DNA of 64,000 nucleotides from Rhizobium sp. SEMIA4064 (GTDB taxonomy: Bacteria > Pseudomonadota > Alphaproteobacteria > Rhizobiales > Rhizobiaceae): assembly GCF_003025035.1 (NCBI RefSeq), contig NZ_PYJN01000013.1, positions 434,001 to 498,000 on the forward strand, in the 5' to 3' direction. The translations under genes were made by a program, and so were the position numbers. Of this stretch, positions 46,857 to 56,294 are shown one piece after another (the stretch's first letter is position 1; each line of letters opens with the position of its first letter). The notes beneath the pieces were generated by a model. That model searched no databases, had not been told where the DNA came from, and saw nothing but the letters and a program-made list of their open reading frames with translations.

Positions 46857-47720
46857 ATGGTCGCAGCAACGGACATTCGCCAGGTCGAAGGCGTAGGCTC
46901 TGTAAAGGTCGTCGATCCCATCTGGGGCAGCGTGCGGGAAGAAGCGCGTGCAGCCGCCGAACGGGATCCGCTTCTGGCCGCCTTCCTCTATTCCACGATC
47001 ATCAATCACAAGTCGCTGGAAGAATGCGTCATCTATCGCATCTGCGAACGTCTCGACCATCCGGATATGCAGGGCATCCTGCTGCGCCAGACTTTTGAGG
47101 AAATGCTGGCCGATTGGCCGGAATGGGGCTCGATCCTGCGCGTCGACATTCAGGCCGTCTATGACCGCGATCCGGCTTGCCTGCGCTTCATGGAACCGGT
47201 CCTCTATTTTAAGGGATTCCACGCCCTGCAGACGCATCGCCTGGCTCATTGGCTGTACAATCGCGGCCGCCGGGATTTTGCGCTCTATCTGCAGAGCCGT
47301 TCCTCCAGCGTTTTCCAGACGGATATCAACCCGGCCGCGCGCATCGGCAAGGGCATTTTCCTCGATCACGCGACCGGCCTGGTGGTCGGCGAAACGGCCG
47401 TCATCGGCGACAACGTCTCGATCCTGCACGGCGTCACGCTCGGCGGTACGGGCAAGGAAGGCAGCGACCGTCATCCGAAGATCGCCCATGGCGTGCTCAT
47501 CGGTGCCGGCGCAAAGATTCTTGGCAATATCCAGATCGGCCATTGCTCGCGCATCGCCGCCGGCTCGGTGGTGCTGAAGGAAGTTCCCCCGAAGACGACA
47601 GTGGCCGGCGTGCCGGCCAAGGTGGTCGGGGAAGCCGGCTGTTCGGAACCGTCCCGCTCCATGGATCAGCTCCTTGCAGAGCAGATCGTCGCCGACCAAA
47701 TCATGGGTGCCGGTATCTAA
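46857..47720 (+). CDS. cysE: Serine O-acetyltransferase
   Basis: Acetylates serine with acetyl-CoA, the first step of cysteine synthesis; 287 aa. The helical N-terminal domain is followed by a left-handed beta-helix with hexapeptide repeats (ARIGKGIFLDHATGLVVGET, GVTLGGTGKEGSDRHPKI, IGAGAKILGNIQIG). CAGGAG precedes ATG 46857. The frame is open far upstream, but those codons lie in the crotonase gene and are not coding. Confidence 0.95.
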   Translation: MVAATDIRQVEGVGSVKVVDPIWGSVREEARAAAERDPLLAAFLYSTIINHKSLEECVIYRICERLDHPDMQGILLRQTFEEMLADWPEWGSILRVDIQAVYDRDPACLRFMEPVLYFKGFHALQTHRLAHWLYNRGRRDFALYLQSRSSSVFQTDINPAARIGKGIFLDHATGLVVGETAVIGDNVSILHGVTLGGTGKEGSDRHPKIAHGVLIGAGAKILGNIQIGHCSRIAAGSVVLKEVPPKTTVAGVPAKVVGEAGCSEPSRSMDQLLAEQIVADQIMGAGI

Positions 47721-47848
47721 CGGAAATCCCACCTGATTGTCAGGATTTTGCTCCGGCGGCACAAGCAGAAGGCGCGCTTCTGGTCTTTACACCGCCGCTT
47801 TTCCTATGCAAGAAGCGGCCAACCCGAGAATCCCGACGGAGATGAATT

Positions 47849-48052
47849 GTGAAGCCTGACGAAATCAAGAAGCTCGACGCCTACTTCAAACGCACGTTCA
47901 ACCCGCAGATCGTGGTCAAGGCCCGCCCGCGCAAGAACGATTCCGCGGAAGTCTATCTTGGCGAAGAGTTCCTGGGCGTTGTCTATATCGACGACGAAGA
48001 CGGCGACCGTTCCTACAACTTTTCCATGGCGATCCTGGACGTCGATCTCTGA
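47849..48052 (+). CDS. DUF3126 family protein
   Basis: A 67-aa protein starting at GTG 47849 with CGGAGATG upstream. The whole sequence fits the DUF3126 family (MKPDEIKKLDAYFKRTFN start, YIDDEDGDRSYNFSMAILD end), restricted to alphaproteobacteria and of unknown function. An efficient terminator follows at 48123. Confidence 0.88.
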   Translation: MKPDEIKKLDAYFKRTFNPQIVVKARPRKNDSAEVYLGEEFLGVVYIDDEDGDRSYNFSMAILDVDL

Positions 48053-48122
48053 TCGACAGCTCCTGCTGTCAGGTCGACGCTCGACCCCTGGTCGATCTCT
48101 CGATTTCCATAGAGATGATATC

Positions 48123-48158
48123 AAGAGCCGCATTCCACTGAAATGCGGCTCTTTTTTT
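48123..48158 (+). terminator. Rho-independent terminator after the DUF3126 gene
   Basis: AAGAGCCGCATT and AATGCGGCTCTT arms with a seven-base loop, then seven Ts. Confidence 0.93.
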
Positions 48159-48470
48159 AGATGATTACCAGGAAATAAGCCGGATACGCGTTATTTGCGA
48201 TCGAGTTTGGCCGATTTGGTGCCGAAATTCGGATTTTTCCATCGAAATCGAATATTTTTCTCAAAGCCGGAAGTTGCATACCGGTTGATATATATTAGCA
48301 AAAACAGGAACATGCCCGGGGCCCTCTCCGGCAGTCGCTTGCCTGTCATTAAGAATGCAATCCTGGGGTGATACTGCGTTGCACAAGACTACTTGACTAT
48401 TTGTGCGCCGCATTTAGTTTTCGTCCAGGTAACCCGGCCGTCGGCCAAACCAACAAAGGGACGGAGAAGC
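48159..48470. other. Upstream region of the phasin gene
   Basis: About 310 bp without a gene. The proximal part contains the PhaR/AniA-like site at 48375-48386, a second partial copy (TGCGCCGCA at 48404-48412) and between them a TTGACT -35-like hexamer at ~48393. An AT-rich segment lies at 48225-48310. Confidence 0.6.
48375..48386 (+). promoter_or_regulatory. PhaR/AniA-like operator at the phasin promoter
   Basis: TGCGTTGCACAA matches TGCRNYGCASMA fully, 85 bp before the phasin start. PhaR/AniA repressors control phasin genes in many PHB producers by binding TGC-rich sites, so this is the expected place. The consensus is quoted from memory. Confidence 0.55.
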
Positions 48471-48839
48471 ATGTTCAATTTCGATGAAGCGAACAAGAAG
48501 GGCAAGGAAGCCATGGACACGGCTCTGAAGAGCTATTCCGATGTGACCAAGGGTTTCCAGGCGATTGCTGCTGAAGCCGCCGAATATTCCAAGAAGTCGT
48601 TCCAGGACGGCGTTACGCATTTCGAAACGCTGGCCGGCGTGAAGAGCTTCGAAGCTGCTTTCGAGCTGCAGACCGGCTTCGTAAAGTCCTCCTATGAAAA
48701 CTTCGTAGCCGAGGCGACCAAGCTGGGCGAAATGTACGCCGATCTCGCCAAGACCGTCTACAAGCCCTACGAAGCTCCGGTTGCCGCCGCCACCAAGGCT
48801 GCCAGCAAGACCGCCGCTTCGATTGCACCTGCTGCATAA
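48471..48839 (+). CDS. phaP: Phasin, PHB granule-associated protein
   Basis: A 122-aa amphipathic helical protein (MFNFDEANKKGKEAMDTALK start; KSFEAAFELQTGFVKSSYEN core; Ala-rich end) of the phasin_2 family, which coats polyhydroxybutyrate granules and limits their coalescence. GGAGAAGC precedes the ATG. Its codon use is strongly biased, as for abundant proteins. Function pairs with phaC at 23535. Confidence 0.92.
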   Translation: MFNFDEANKKGKEAMDTALKSYSDVTKGFQAIAAEAAEYSKKSFQDGVTHFETLAGVKSFEAAFELQTGFVKSSYENFVAEATKLGEMYADLAKTVYKPYEAPVAAATKAASKTAASIAPAA

Positions 48840-48871
48840 GCGTTTCGCTTAAGAACAGCGATATTCACGAG

Positions 48872-48903
48872 AGACCGGCTGCGCGACCCGCGGCCGGTCT
48901 TTT
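48872..48903 (+). terminator. Rho-independent terminator after the phasin gene
   Basis: AGACCGGC and GCCGGTCT arms, GC-rich loop that can pair partly, then TTT. Confidence 0.8.
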
Positions 48904-49129
48904 GCGTTCTTTATTGTCGATCTCGGCTCGATCGTGGCCGCGACTTTTTTGATCATGGCCCGCTTTGGCAACGAATTCTGATTGCAGTGTCCGGTAGGGG
49001 GCTTAAAATCGCACCAATATGAACTAAGTTAGGGGTTCGGATATCCGGCCCGACGGAGTCAGTTACCCAATCCAGTTTGCCAAGTCGGAATGCGATAGCT
49101 TCTGCCGGATGATTTGAGGAATGAATGAA

Positions 49130-49483
49130 ATGATCGCTGAGCCGATCCGGATGCAAAACGACAGCGAAAGGAACGGGGACAACGGAAATCGCGGGACCTC
49201 GGTGATCACGCGCACCAAGCCCAAAACCAAGAAACCCAACCTATACCGCGTGCTGCTTCTAAACGACGACTACACGCCCATGGAATTTGTGATCCACATC
49301 CTGGAGCGTTTCTTCCAAAAGGATCGAGAGAGTGCCACCCGCATCATGCTTCATGTCCACAACCACGGCGTCGGCGAATGCGGGATATATACATATGAGG
49401 TAGCTGAAACGAAGGTGAGTCAGGTGATGGATTTTGCCCGGCAACACCAGCATCCGCTGCAATGTGTTATGGAAAAGAAGTGA
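49130..49483 (+). CDS. clpS: ATP-dependent Clp protease adaptor ClpS
   Basis: Adaptor (117 aa) that hands N-degron substrates to ClpAP. The core motifs [36 protein letters not shown] are canonical, with the residues of the N-end binding pocket (NDDYT, M, H) intact. ATG 49130 (MIAEPIRMQ) has GAGGA nine bases upstream; the in-frame ATG 49121 would sit against it. The basic, Gly/Asn-rich N-terminal ~35 residues are typical of rhizobial ClpS1. clpA starts 11 bp downstream. Confidence 0.95.
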   Translation: MIAEPIRMQNDSERNGDNGNRGTSVITRTKPKTKKPNLYRVLLLNDDYTPMEFVIHILERFFQKDRESATRIMLHVHNHGVGECGIYTYEVAETKVSQVMDFARQHQHPLQCVMEKK

Positions 49484-49493
49484 GGATCTGAAC

Positions 49494-52022
49494 GTGCCAA
49501 CATTTTCGCCTAGTCTTGAGAAGGCGCTGCATCAGGCACTGACCTACGCGAACGAGCGGCATCACGAATATGCCACGCTGGAACATCTGCTATTGGCTTT
49601 GGTGGACGACGCCGACGCCGCGGCTGTCATGGGCGCGTGCAATGTTGATCTCGACGCGCTCCGTAAGACGCTGACTGAATACGTCGATAATGAACTGTCA
49701 AATTTGATCACTGGTTATGACGAGGACTCGAAGCCCACTTCCGGCTTCCAGCGCGTCATCCAGCGCGCCGTCATCCATGTCCAATCCTCGGGCCGCGAGG
49801 AAGTGACGGGCGCCAACGTTCTCGTCGCAATCTTTGCGGAACGGGAAAGCCATGCGGCCTTCTTCCTGCAGGAGCAGGAAATGACCCGCTACGATGCGGT
49901 CAACTACATCTCTCACGGCATCGGCAAGCGGCCGGGTTCCTCCCAGACCCGCACGCCGCGCGGCGCCGAGGATACCGAATCGGAAAGCAAGCCGACCTCG
50001 CGCGGCGAGCAGGAGGAAGGTAACAACAAGAAGCAGCAGGATGCGCTGAAGGCCTATTGCGTCAATCTCAACGAGAAGGCGAAGAACGGCAAGATCGATC
50101 CGCTGATCGGTCGCAACTCCGAAGTCAGCCGCACCATCCAGGTGCTGTGCCGCCGTTCGAAGAACAACCCGCTCTATGTCGGTGACCCCGGCGTCGGCAA
50201 GACCGCGATCGCCGAAGGCCTCGCCAAGCGCATCGTTGAAGGCAAGGTGCCGGAAGCCTTGGCTGATGCGACCATCTTCTCGCTCGACATGGGCACGCTG
50301 CTGGCCGGTACCCGCTATCGCGGCGATTTCGAAGAGCGTCTGAAGCAGGTCGTCAAGGAGCTGGAAGAATATCCGGGCGCCGTGCTGTTCATCGATGAGA
50401 TCCATACCGTCATCGGCGCCGGTGCCACCTCCGGCGGTGCGATGGATGCGTCTAACCTGTTGAAGCCGGCTCTTTCCTCGGGTGCGATCCGTTGCATCGG
50501 TTCGACCACCTACAAGGAATACCGTCAGTTCTTCGAGAAGGACCGGGCTCTTGTCCGCCGCTTCCAGAAGATCGACGTCAACGAGCCGACCATCGAGGAT
50601 GCCATCGAAATCATGAAGGGCCTGAAGCCCTATTTCGAAGAGTATCATCACCTGCGCTATTCGAACGACGCCATCAAGTCGGCGGTCGAATTGTCGGCTC
50701 GTTACATCTCCGACCGCAAGCTGCCGGATAAGGCGATCGACGTGATCGACGAAACCGGTGCTGCGCAAATGCTGCTGCCGCCGTCCAAGCGCCGCAAGCT
50801 GATCACGGAGCGGGAGATCGAGGTAACGATCGCCACGATGGCTCGCATCCCGCCGAAGACGGTGTCCAAGGATGACGAGATGGTTCTTGCCAATCTCGAA
50901 CAGGAACTGCGTTCGGTTGTCTACGGCCAGGATACGGCGATCGAAGCTCTGTCGACCTCGATCAAGCTCGCTCGTGCCGGTCTGCGCGAACCGAACAAGC
51001 CTATTGGCTGCTACGTCTTCTCCGGCCCGACCGGCGTCGGTAAGACGGAAGTCGCCAAGCAGCTTGCCTCCTCGCTTGGCGTCGAGTTGCTGCGCTTCGA
51101 CATGTCGGAATATATGGAGCGTCACACGGTTTCCCGTCTGCTTGGCGCACCTCCCGGCTATGTCGGCTTCGACCAGGGTGGCCTGCTGACCGACGGCGTC
51201 GACCAGCATCCGCACAGCGTCGTTCTGCTCGACGAAATCGAGAAGGCGCATCCGGATATTTTCAATATCCTGCTGCAGGTCATGGACCATGGCGCACTGA
51301 CCGACCACAACGGCAAGAAGATCGACTTCCGCAACGTCATCCTGATCATGACGACCAATGCGGGCGCATCGGAAATGGCCAAGTCCGCTATCGGCTTCGG
51401 TTCGTCCAAGCGGACGGGCGAGGATGAAGAGGCTCTCAACCGGCTCTTCACCCCGGAATTCCGCAACCGTCTGGATGCGACCATTCCGTTCGCAGCGCTG
51501 CCGACCACGGTCATTCACAAGGTCGTGCAGAAGTTCATCATGCAGCTTGAGGCTCAGCTTTCCGAACGGAACGTGACCTTCGATCTGCACGAGGACGCGA
51601 TCGCCTGGCTGTCCGAGAAGGGTTACGATGACAAGATGGGTGCCCGCCCGTTGGCACGCGTCATCCAGGAACACATCAAGAAGCCGCTGGCGAACGAAAT
51701 CCTCTTCGGCAAGCTGAAGAAGGGTGGCGTCGTCAAGGTCACCGTCGGCAAGAAGGAAGACGGTACGACCGGCATCTTACTCGACTCCATCGCGGATACC
51801 GCACCGATCCGGCCGAAGCCGGAAGCCGAAGTGGTCGACTCCGTGGTCGATGTGGAAGAGGATGATGGCGACACCGTCAAGACCAGAAGCCGCGTCGGCA
51901 AGGCGGATGCTGCTTCCGATACCCGCCGCTCGCCGAAGACGCCGTCCTCTGCCAGCGATGGTGAACCGGACGGCAAGTCGCCGCGCAAGGGCAGCACGGT
52001 GCCGAAGGTACCGCGCAAGTAA
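49494..52022 (+). CDS. clpA: ATP-dependent Clp protease ATP-binding subunit ClpA
   Basis: Hexameric AAA+ unfoldase that feeds substrates to ClpP; 842 aa. N-terminal Clp repeats cover about 1-145 ([14 protein letters not shown]), D1 Walker A is [14 protein letters not shown]2 Walker [13 protein letters not shown] with the DEIEKAH Walker B. GTG 49494 follows GAGGA at the right distance. The last ~75 residues after GILLDSIAD, rich in Asp/Glu then Lys/Ser/Pro, have no counterpart in E. coli ClpA (758 aa). Confidence 0.96.
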   Translation: MPTFSPSLEKALHQALTYANERHHEYATLEHLLLALVDDADAAAVMGACNVDLDALRKTLTEYVDNELSNLITGYDEDSKPTSGFQRVIQRAVIHVQSSGREEVTGANVLVAIFAERESHAAFFLQEQEMTRYDAVNYISHGIGKRPGSSQTRTPRGAEDTESESKPTSRGEQEEGNNKKQQDALKAYCVNLNEKAKNGKIDPLIGRNSEVSRTIQVLCRRSKNNPLYVGDPGVGKTAIAEGLAKRIVEGKVPEALADATIFSLDMGTLLAGTRYRGDFEERLKQVVKELEEYPGAVLFIDEIHTVIGAGATSGGAMDASNLLKPALSSGAIRCIGSTTYKEYRQFFEKDRALVRRFQKIDVNEPTIEDAIEIMKGLKPYFEEYHHLRYSNDAIKSAVELSARYISDRKLPDKAIDVIDETGAAQMLLPPSKRRKLITEREIEVTIATMARIPPKTVSKDDEMVLANLEQELRSVVYGQDTAIEALSTSIKLARAGLREPNKPIGCYVFSGPTGVGKTEVAKQLASSLGVELLRFDMSEYMERHTVSRLLGAPPGYVGFDQGGLLTDGVDQHPHSVVLLDEIEKAHPDIFNILLQVMDHGALTDHNGKKIDFRNVILIMTTNAGASEMAKSAIGFGSSKRTGEDEEALNRLFTPEFRNRLDATIPFAALPTTVIHKVVQKFIMQLEAQLSERNVTFDLHEDAIAWLSEKGYDDKMGARPLARVIQEHIKKPLANEILFGKLKKGGVVKVTVGKKEDGTTGILLDSIADTAPIRPKPEAEVVDSVVDVEEDDGDTVKTRSRVGKADAASDTRRSPKTPSSASDGEPDGKSPRKGSTVPKVPRK

Positions 52023-52049
52023 TCGGCGATTGATCGTCTGAGAAAGCGA

Positions 52050-52081
52050 AAACGGCTGCATTGGAGACAATGCAGCCGTTT
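52050..52081 (+). terminator. Terminator-like hairpin after clpA
   Basis: AAACGGCTGCATTG and CAATGCAGCCGTTT arms around a GAGA-type loop. The T-run is short (TTTCC). Confidence 0.7.
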
Positions 52082-52145
52082 CCATATGTTTACGCGCTAT
52101 ATCTCACAAAGAGATTTAGAGGGATCGATGCTTGCTCGGCTTTGA

Positions 52146-52574
52146 TCAGCTCAGCGCCTCGATGATCTTCTTGGCATTCTCCGCCAAAACGGCGCCATCT
52201 TCCATTTTGCCCGAATGCGGCTTCAGGGCGATACCCTCATGGCGCGGGATGATGTGGAAGTGCAGGTGAAACACGGTCTGGCCGGCGGCCGGCTCGTTGA
52301 ATTGGGCGATGTAGACGCCATCCGCCTCGAAAGCCTCCTGAATCGCGACGGCGACTTTCTGGACCGTGGTAATCAGATGCGGCAGGACGGTCGGATCGGC
52401 ATCGAGAAGGTTGCGCGAAGCGGACTTCGGTAGCACCAGCGTATGGCCGGGCGCCTGTGGCATGACATCCATGAAAGCGACCGTGTGTTCATCCTCGTAG
52501 ATACGATAGGACGGGATCTCGCCTTTCAGGATCTTTGCGAAAATATTGTTGGGGTCATAGGCGGGGCTGGTCAT
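52146..52574 (-). CDS. HIT family protein (Hint-type nucleotide hydrolase)
   Basis: A 142-aa histidine-triad protein that would hydrolyse adenosine 5'-phosphoramidates or related nucleotides. The triad is HLHFHIIPR at residues 103-110, with IYEDEHTVAFMDVMPQAPGH as the usual N-terminal part. It is last in the minus-strand group RidA-GDPD-DUF482-HIT. Confidence 0.92.
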   Translation of the reverse strand: MTSPAYDPNNIFAKILKGEIPSYRIYEDEHTVAFMDVMPQAPGHTLVLPKSASRNLLDADPTVLPHLITTVQKVAVAIQEAFEADGVYIAQFNEPAAGQTVFHLHFHIIPRHEGIALKPHSGKMEDGAVLAENAKKIIEALS

Positions 52575-52615
52575 CCAGGGTCTCCTCGTCTTCCGATTAT
52601 AATTGTCCAGAGCAG

Positions 52616-53803
52616 CTAGATATCTTGCCGCTCGCCTTTGCGGAAGGGGCTGTGCTCGGCCAGGATCTCACTCATCTCCTCAACTTGCTCGCGCTCGTGT
52701 CTGAGATAGTCGGCAACGGCGCGGCGCAAGCCTTGATGGCCGATATAATGCGCCGAATGCGTGATGACCGGCAGATAGCCGCGGGCGAGCTTGTGTTCGC
52801 CCTGCGCGCCGGCTTCGACGCGCTTCAGCCCCTTGGCCAGCGCGAAATCGATCGCCTGATGATAGCAGACTTCGAAGTGCAGGTAGGGATGATCTTCGAC
52901 GCATCCCCAGTGCCGCCCATAGAGCGTTTCGCCGCCGATGAAGTTGATGGCGCCGGCGATATAGCGGCCCTCGCGCTTGGCCATCACCAGCAGGATATCG
53001 TCGGCCATCCGCTCGCCGATCAGCGAGTAGAACTTGCGGGTGAGATAGGGCCGGCCCCATTTGCGGCTGCCGGTATCCATATAGAAAGCGAAGAACTGGT
53101 CCCAGATACGCTCGGTGAGATCGCTACCCGTTAGCCAGTCGATGCTGATGCCGCCTTCAAGGGCGGCGCGACGCTCCTTTTTCAGCGCCTTGCGCTTGCG
53201 CGACGCCAGTGTTTCAAGGAAGGCGTCATGGTTGGGATAACCATCATTGATGAAATGGAACTGCTGGTCGGTACGATGCAGGTAGCCATCGCCTTCGAAG
53301 ACGGAAATCTCGTCTTCCGGAAGGAAGGTGATGTGGGCGGAGGAGACGCCGAGCTGCCGGGTCACCTCCTTCAGGCTTTCGGCCAGCGCCGGCTGAATCA
53401 CATCGCGATCCTGTCCCTCGGCTACAAGCAGGCGCGGGCCGGTTGCCGGCGTGAAGGGAATGGAGCACTGCAGCTTCGGATAATAACGGCCGCCCGCGCG
53501 CTCGAAGGCATCGGCCCAGCCGTGATCGAAGACATATTCACCCTGGCTATGATTCTTGAGATAACCGGGGACGGCGCCGATCAATTCGCCGCTGTCGGTT
53601 TCGAGCAACAGGTGATTGCCGAGCCAGCCGGTCTTGTCGGTGGCGGAGCCCGACTCCTCCAGGGATGACAAAAAGGCATGCGAGACAAACGGATTATACG
53701 GCCGCACCGTACCCGTCCTCGACGCCCCGGCGAGCTTGGACCAGCCCTCCGGAGCAATGTTTTTGAAAGAACGCTCGACTCGAATGGATAATTCGTCTGT
53801 CAT
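52616..53803 (-). CDS. DUF482 / GNAT-fold acyltransferase-like protein
   Basis: A 395-aa protein of the DUF482 family (peptidogalycan biosynthesis or FemAB-like, GNAT superfamily). Landmarks: NPFVSHAFLSSLEESGSA, GYLKNHSQGEYVFDHGW, FETLASRKRKALKKERR-like LETLASRKRKALKKERR, GRHWGCVEDHPYLHFEVCY and the end GLKRVEAGAQGEHKLARGY. Activity is not known. ATG 53803 is used; a TTG directly upstream is possible. It begins 12 bp after the GDPD stop. Confidence 0.85.
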   Translation of the reverse strand: MTDELSIRVERSFKNIAPEGWSKLAGASRTGTVRPYNPFVSHAFLSSLEESGSATDKTGWLGNHLLLETDSGELIGAVPGYLKNHSQGEYVFDHGWADAFERAGGRYYPKLQCSIPFTPATGPRLLVAEGQDRDVIQPALAESLKEVTRQLGVSSAHITFLPEDEISVFEGDGYLHRTDQQFHFINDGYPNHDAFLETLASRKRKALKKERRAALEGGISIDWLTGSDLTERIWDQFFAFYMDTGSRKWGRPYLTRKFYSLIGERMADDILLVMAKREGRYIAGAINFIGGETLYGRHWGCVEDHPYLHFEVCYHQAIDFALAKGLKRVEAGAQGEHKLARGYLPVITHSAHYIGHQGLRRAVADYLRHEREQVEEMSEILAEHSPFRKGERQDI

Positions 53804-53815
53804 CAAATTCGTCTG

Positions 53816-54547
53816 TTAGGAAGGAAAGGCAGGGCTCTCCCTTGGGTCGAACCCTTCGAAGGTCATTTGATCTGCGTTGGCAAATGTGTGTTTGCGGGCC
53901 GCTTCGTCGCGCACGGTCCAGGTGATGACCGGGATGCCGCGCTGGCGCTGCGCCGTGATGAAGGGGTTCGGCAGGTGGCCATAGAAATACGAGATGAAGT
54001 CTAGCCCAAGCTGCATGGCTTCGTCATGCTTAAAAAATGTCTCGGGCTCATTTCCATCCGCCGTCAGGCCGACAGGGTAGGGCGCGTTGAGCGCCTTCAG
54101 GTCCTTGAGCAGCCAATGGTCGAAGCTCATCAGCGCGACATGACCGTTATAGCCCTCCAGGACTTCCAGCACGGATTCCGCAAAGCCCTCATCGTCACCT
54201 TCGCGGCCCTTCAGCTCCAGCACCAACGGCACCTTGCCGTCGCAGAGCTTGAGGAGCTGTTTCAGCGTCGGGACCTTGTCGTTGGTGCCGCCGACCGAGA
54301 GCAGGCCGAGTTCGGCCGAGGTCCGGTCACGAAGCTGGCCGGGAAGATTGCAGACGCGCTGCAGATCGTCATCGTGAAAGACGACCGGAACGCCGTCGGC
54401 GGCGTAATGGAGATCGCATTCGATGGAAAAACCCGCCTCGATCGCGCGGCCAAAAGCCGACAAGGTGTTTTCCCAAACCTGCTTGTTCATGTCGTGAAAG
54501 CCGCGATGGGCGACAGGACGTTCGGTAAGCCAGGCAATCTTGCTCAT
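53816..54547 (-). CDS. Glycerophosphodiester phosphodiesterase
   Basis: A 243-aa GDPD-family enzyme releasing glycerol-3-phosphate from deacylated phospholipids. Catalytic landmarks are AHRGFHD near the N-terminus, SIECDLHYAADGVPVVFHDD with metal-binding Glu/Asp and His, and VLELKG. No signal peptide, so probably cytoplasmic. Its ATG overlaps the RidA stop by one base (TAATG), so it is translationally coupled to it. Confidence 0.9.
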   Translation of the reverse strand: MSKIAWLTERPVAHRGFHDMNKQVWENTLSAFGRAIEAGFSIECDLHYAADGVPVVFHDDDLQRVCNLPGQLRDRTSAELGLLSVGGTNDKVPTLKQLLKLCDGKVPLVLELKGREGDDEGFAESVLEVLEGYNGHVALMSFDHWLLKDLKALNAPYPVGLTADGNEPETFFKHDEAMQLGLDFISYFYGHLPNPFITAQRQRGIPVITWTVRDEAARKHTFANADQMTFEGFDPRESPAFPS

Positions 54548-55014
54548 TATGCAATTTCCATGATGGCATCGATTTCGACGGCGGCATTCAGCGGCAGTGC
54601 TGCCATGCCGACCGCAGCGCGCGCATGCTTGCCAGCGTCGCCAAGTACATTTGCCAGAAGATTGGAGGCACCGTTGATCACAAGATGTTGTTCGACGAAT
54701 TCGGGTGCCGAGGCGACGAAGCCGTTCAGCTTGATGATGCGCTTGATGCGGCCGAGATCGCCGTCCAGGGCTGCCTTTGCCTGGGCGAGAATATTGATGG
54801 CGCAAAGCTCGGCAGCGCGTTGGCCGCCGGCAACGTCGACATCCCTACCGAGGAGGCCGGTGACACCAAGCTTGCCGTTTTCCATCGGCAACTGCCCGGA
54901 CAGATAAAGAAGATTGCCGCTGATGACATAGGGCACATAGTTGGCGGCTGGCGCGGCAGCCTGCGGCAGGACGATGCCAAGCTCCTTCAGACGGCTCTCG
55001 ATGGCGTCGGACAT
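54547..55014 (-). CDS. RidA / YjgF family protein
   Basis: A 155-aa member of the longer RidA subgroup (LPQAAAPAANYVPYVISGNLLYLSGQLP in parts; GASNLLANVLGD and HARAAVGMAALPLNAAVEID at the end). RidA enzymes deaminate reactive enamines; the residue usually contributed by the family Arg appears as ARAAVG. ATG 55014 has GGGAG six bases upstream; ATG 55020 is an alternative. Confidence 0.9.
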   Translation of the reverse strand: MSDAIESRLKELGIVLPQAAAPAANYVPYVISGNLLYLSGQLPMENGKLGVTGLLGRDVDVAGGQRAAELCAINILAQAKAALDGDLGRIKRIIKLNGFVASAPEFVEQHLVINGASNLLANVLGDAGKHARAAVGMAALPLNAAVEIDAIMEIA

Positions 55015-55246
55015 TTTCATCTCCCGTTTTGTTGTAAAATCTTCAAAAATCCGGCATCAAGCTTAGATTCCCTTTGCCGGGAAAGGCAGCCTCGATTTAA
55101 GCACGATCCCGAAATACCAGAAGCGATCTTGGACGAGATCACGCCAAATCAAAAGGCAGAGTGAGATGACGAATTGATGACGGTCCGCCTCACTCTAGCC
55201 GAAGCGTTCTTATAGCATCGCGTGCGAGTCCAACAGGAGATAATGA

Positions 55247-56071
55247 ATGTTCCGCTCGAGTCTTGCCGCCGTTGTTGTTTCGAGTTTAGGCGTCGCGTCT
55301 CTGGGCGCATCCGCCATGGCGGCAGGTCCAAGCGGGTTGATCGCGCATCGCGCCGTCTATGATCTCGAACTGAAGGACGCTTCCGACCGGTCTGGTATCG
55401 CCGGCATGTTCGGCCGTATGGTCTATGAGTTCGACGGCTCCGATTGCACCGGTTTCACCACCAATTTCCGCTTCGTCACGCAGATCGACACGGGTGACAC
55501 GACACGCGTCAGCGATCAGCAGACGACCACATTCGAGGATCTCACCAAGCGCGTTTTCCGCTTCGAGACCAAATCCTATACGGACGACCAGCTCGATAAG
55601 GACGTGCGTGGTGCGGCGGCGGACGACCAGAAGGGCATCAAGGTCGATTTGACCCAGCCGCAGGCCAAGCAGGTCGAGCTCATTCAGAGCCGCTTTCCGA
55701 CAGAACATATGCTCGACATCATTCATAATGCGAAGCTCGGCAGGAATTTCTTCGAAGCCGAGGTTTTCGACGGCTCCGACGATGGCGACAAGTCGTTGAT
55801 CGCAACAACCGTCGTCGGCAAGCAGTCGACGCCCGCCACCGACGATCCCGATGCCGACAAGGCCGGTATGTTCGCGAAAACACCGTTCTGGCCGGTGACC
55901 GTTGCCTATTTCAACGACAAATCCAAGGGCGACGCCATCCCGGTCTATCGCATGTCGTTCAAGCTCTATGAAAACGGCATCACCCGCGACCTCACCATGG
56001 ACTATGGTGACTTCGTGCTGACCGGCAAGCTTTCCAAGCTTGAAGTGCTCGACACCAAGGCCTGCCAATAG
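55247..56071 (+). CDS. eipB: EipB-type periplasmic cell envelope protein (DUF1849)
   Basis: A 274-aa exported protein with signal peptide MFRSSLAAVVVSSLGVASLG and cleavage after AMA. It matches DUF1849, named EipB in Brucella, a beta-spiral periplasmic protein needed for envelope integrity. The two cysteines that form the disulfide in Brucella have counterparts here at C67 (DGSDCTGF) and C273 near the C-terminus. Transcribed alone; the telA operon follows 220 bp downstream. Confidence 0.88.
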   Translation: MFRSSLAAVVVSSLGVASLGASAMAAGPSGLIAHRAVYDLELKDASDRSGIAGMFGRMVYEFDGSDCTGFTTNFRFVTQIDTGDTTRVSDQQTTTFEDLTKRVFRFETKSYTDDQLDKDVRGAAADDQKGIKVDLTQPQAKQVELIQSRFPTEHMLDIIHNAKLGRNFFEAEVFDGSDDGDKSLIATTVVGKQSTPATDDPDADKAGMFAKTPFWPVTVAYFNDKSKGDAIPVYRMSFKLYENGITRDLTMDYGDFVLTGKLSKLEVLDTKACQ

Positions 56072-56294
56072 GCTTGGCCACGGCGCCAAGCCACAGGGCA
56101 AAATCTTCGTCATAAAATTGTATTCGAAGCTTCACTATTCTGGGGTGCATCCGGCACGCCCGTGAGTGAGTCTCATGTCCCGCTGTGCCGATCTGGAATT
56201 GTAGCGGGCCATGCGGGCCGCGTCGCTTATTGTGGGAATAATCGGCAGGCTTCCGCAGACAGGTCCCGTGTTGATAGACGAGAAAGCACGACCT

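Noticed and set aside
49698..51674. 658-codon frame antisense to clpA
   Set aside because: Same artefact of codon bias on the opposite strand of a highly conserved gene.
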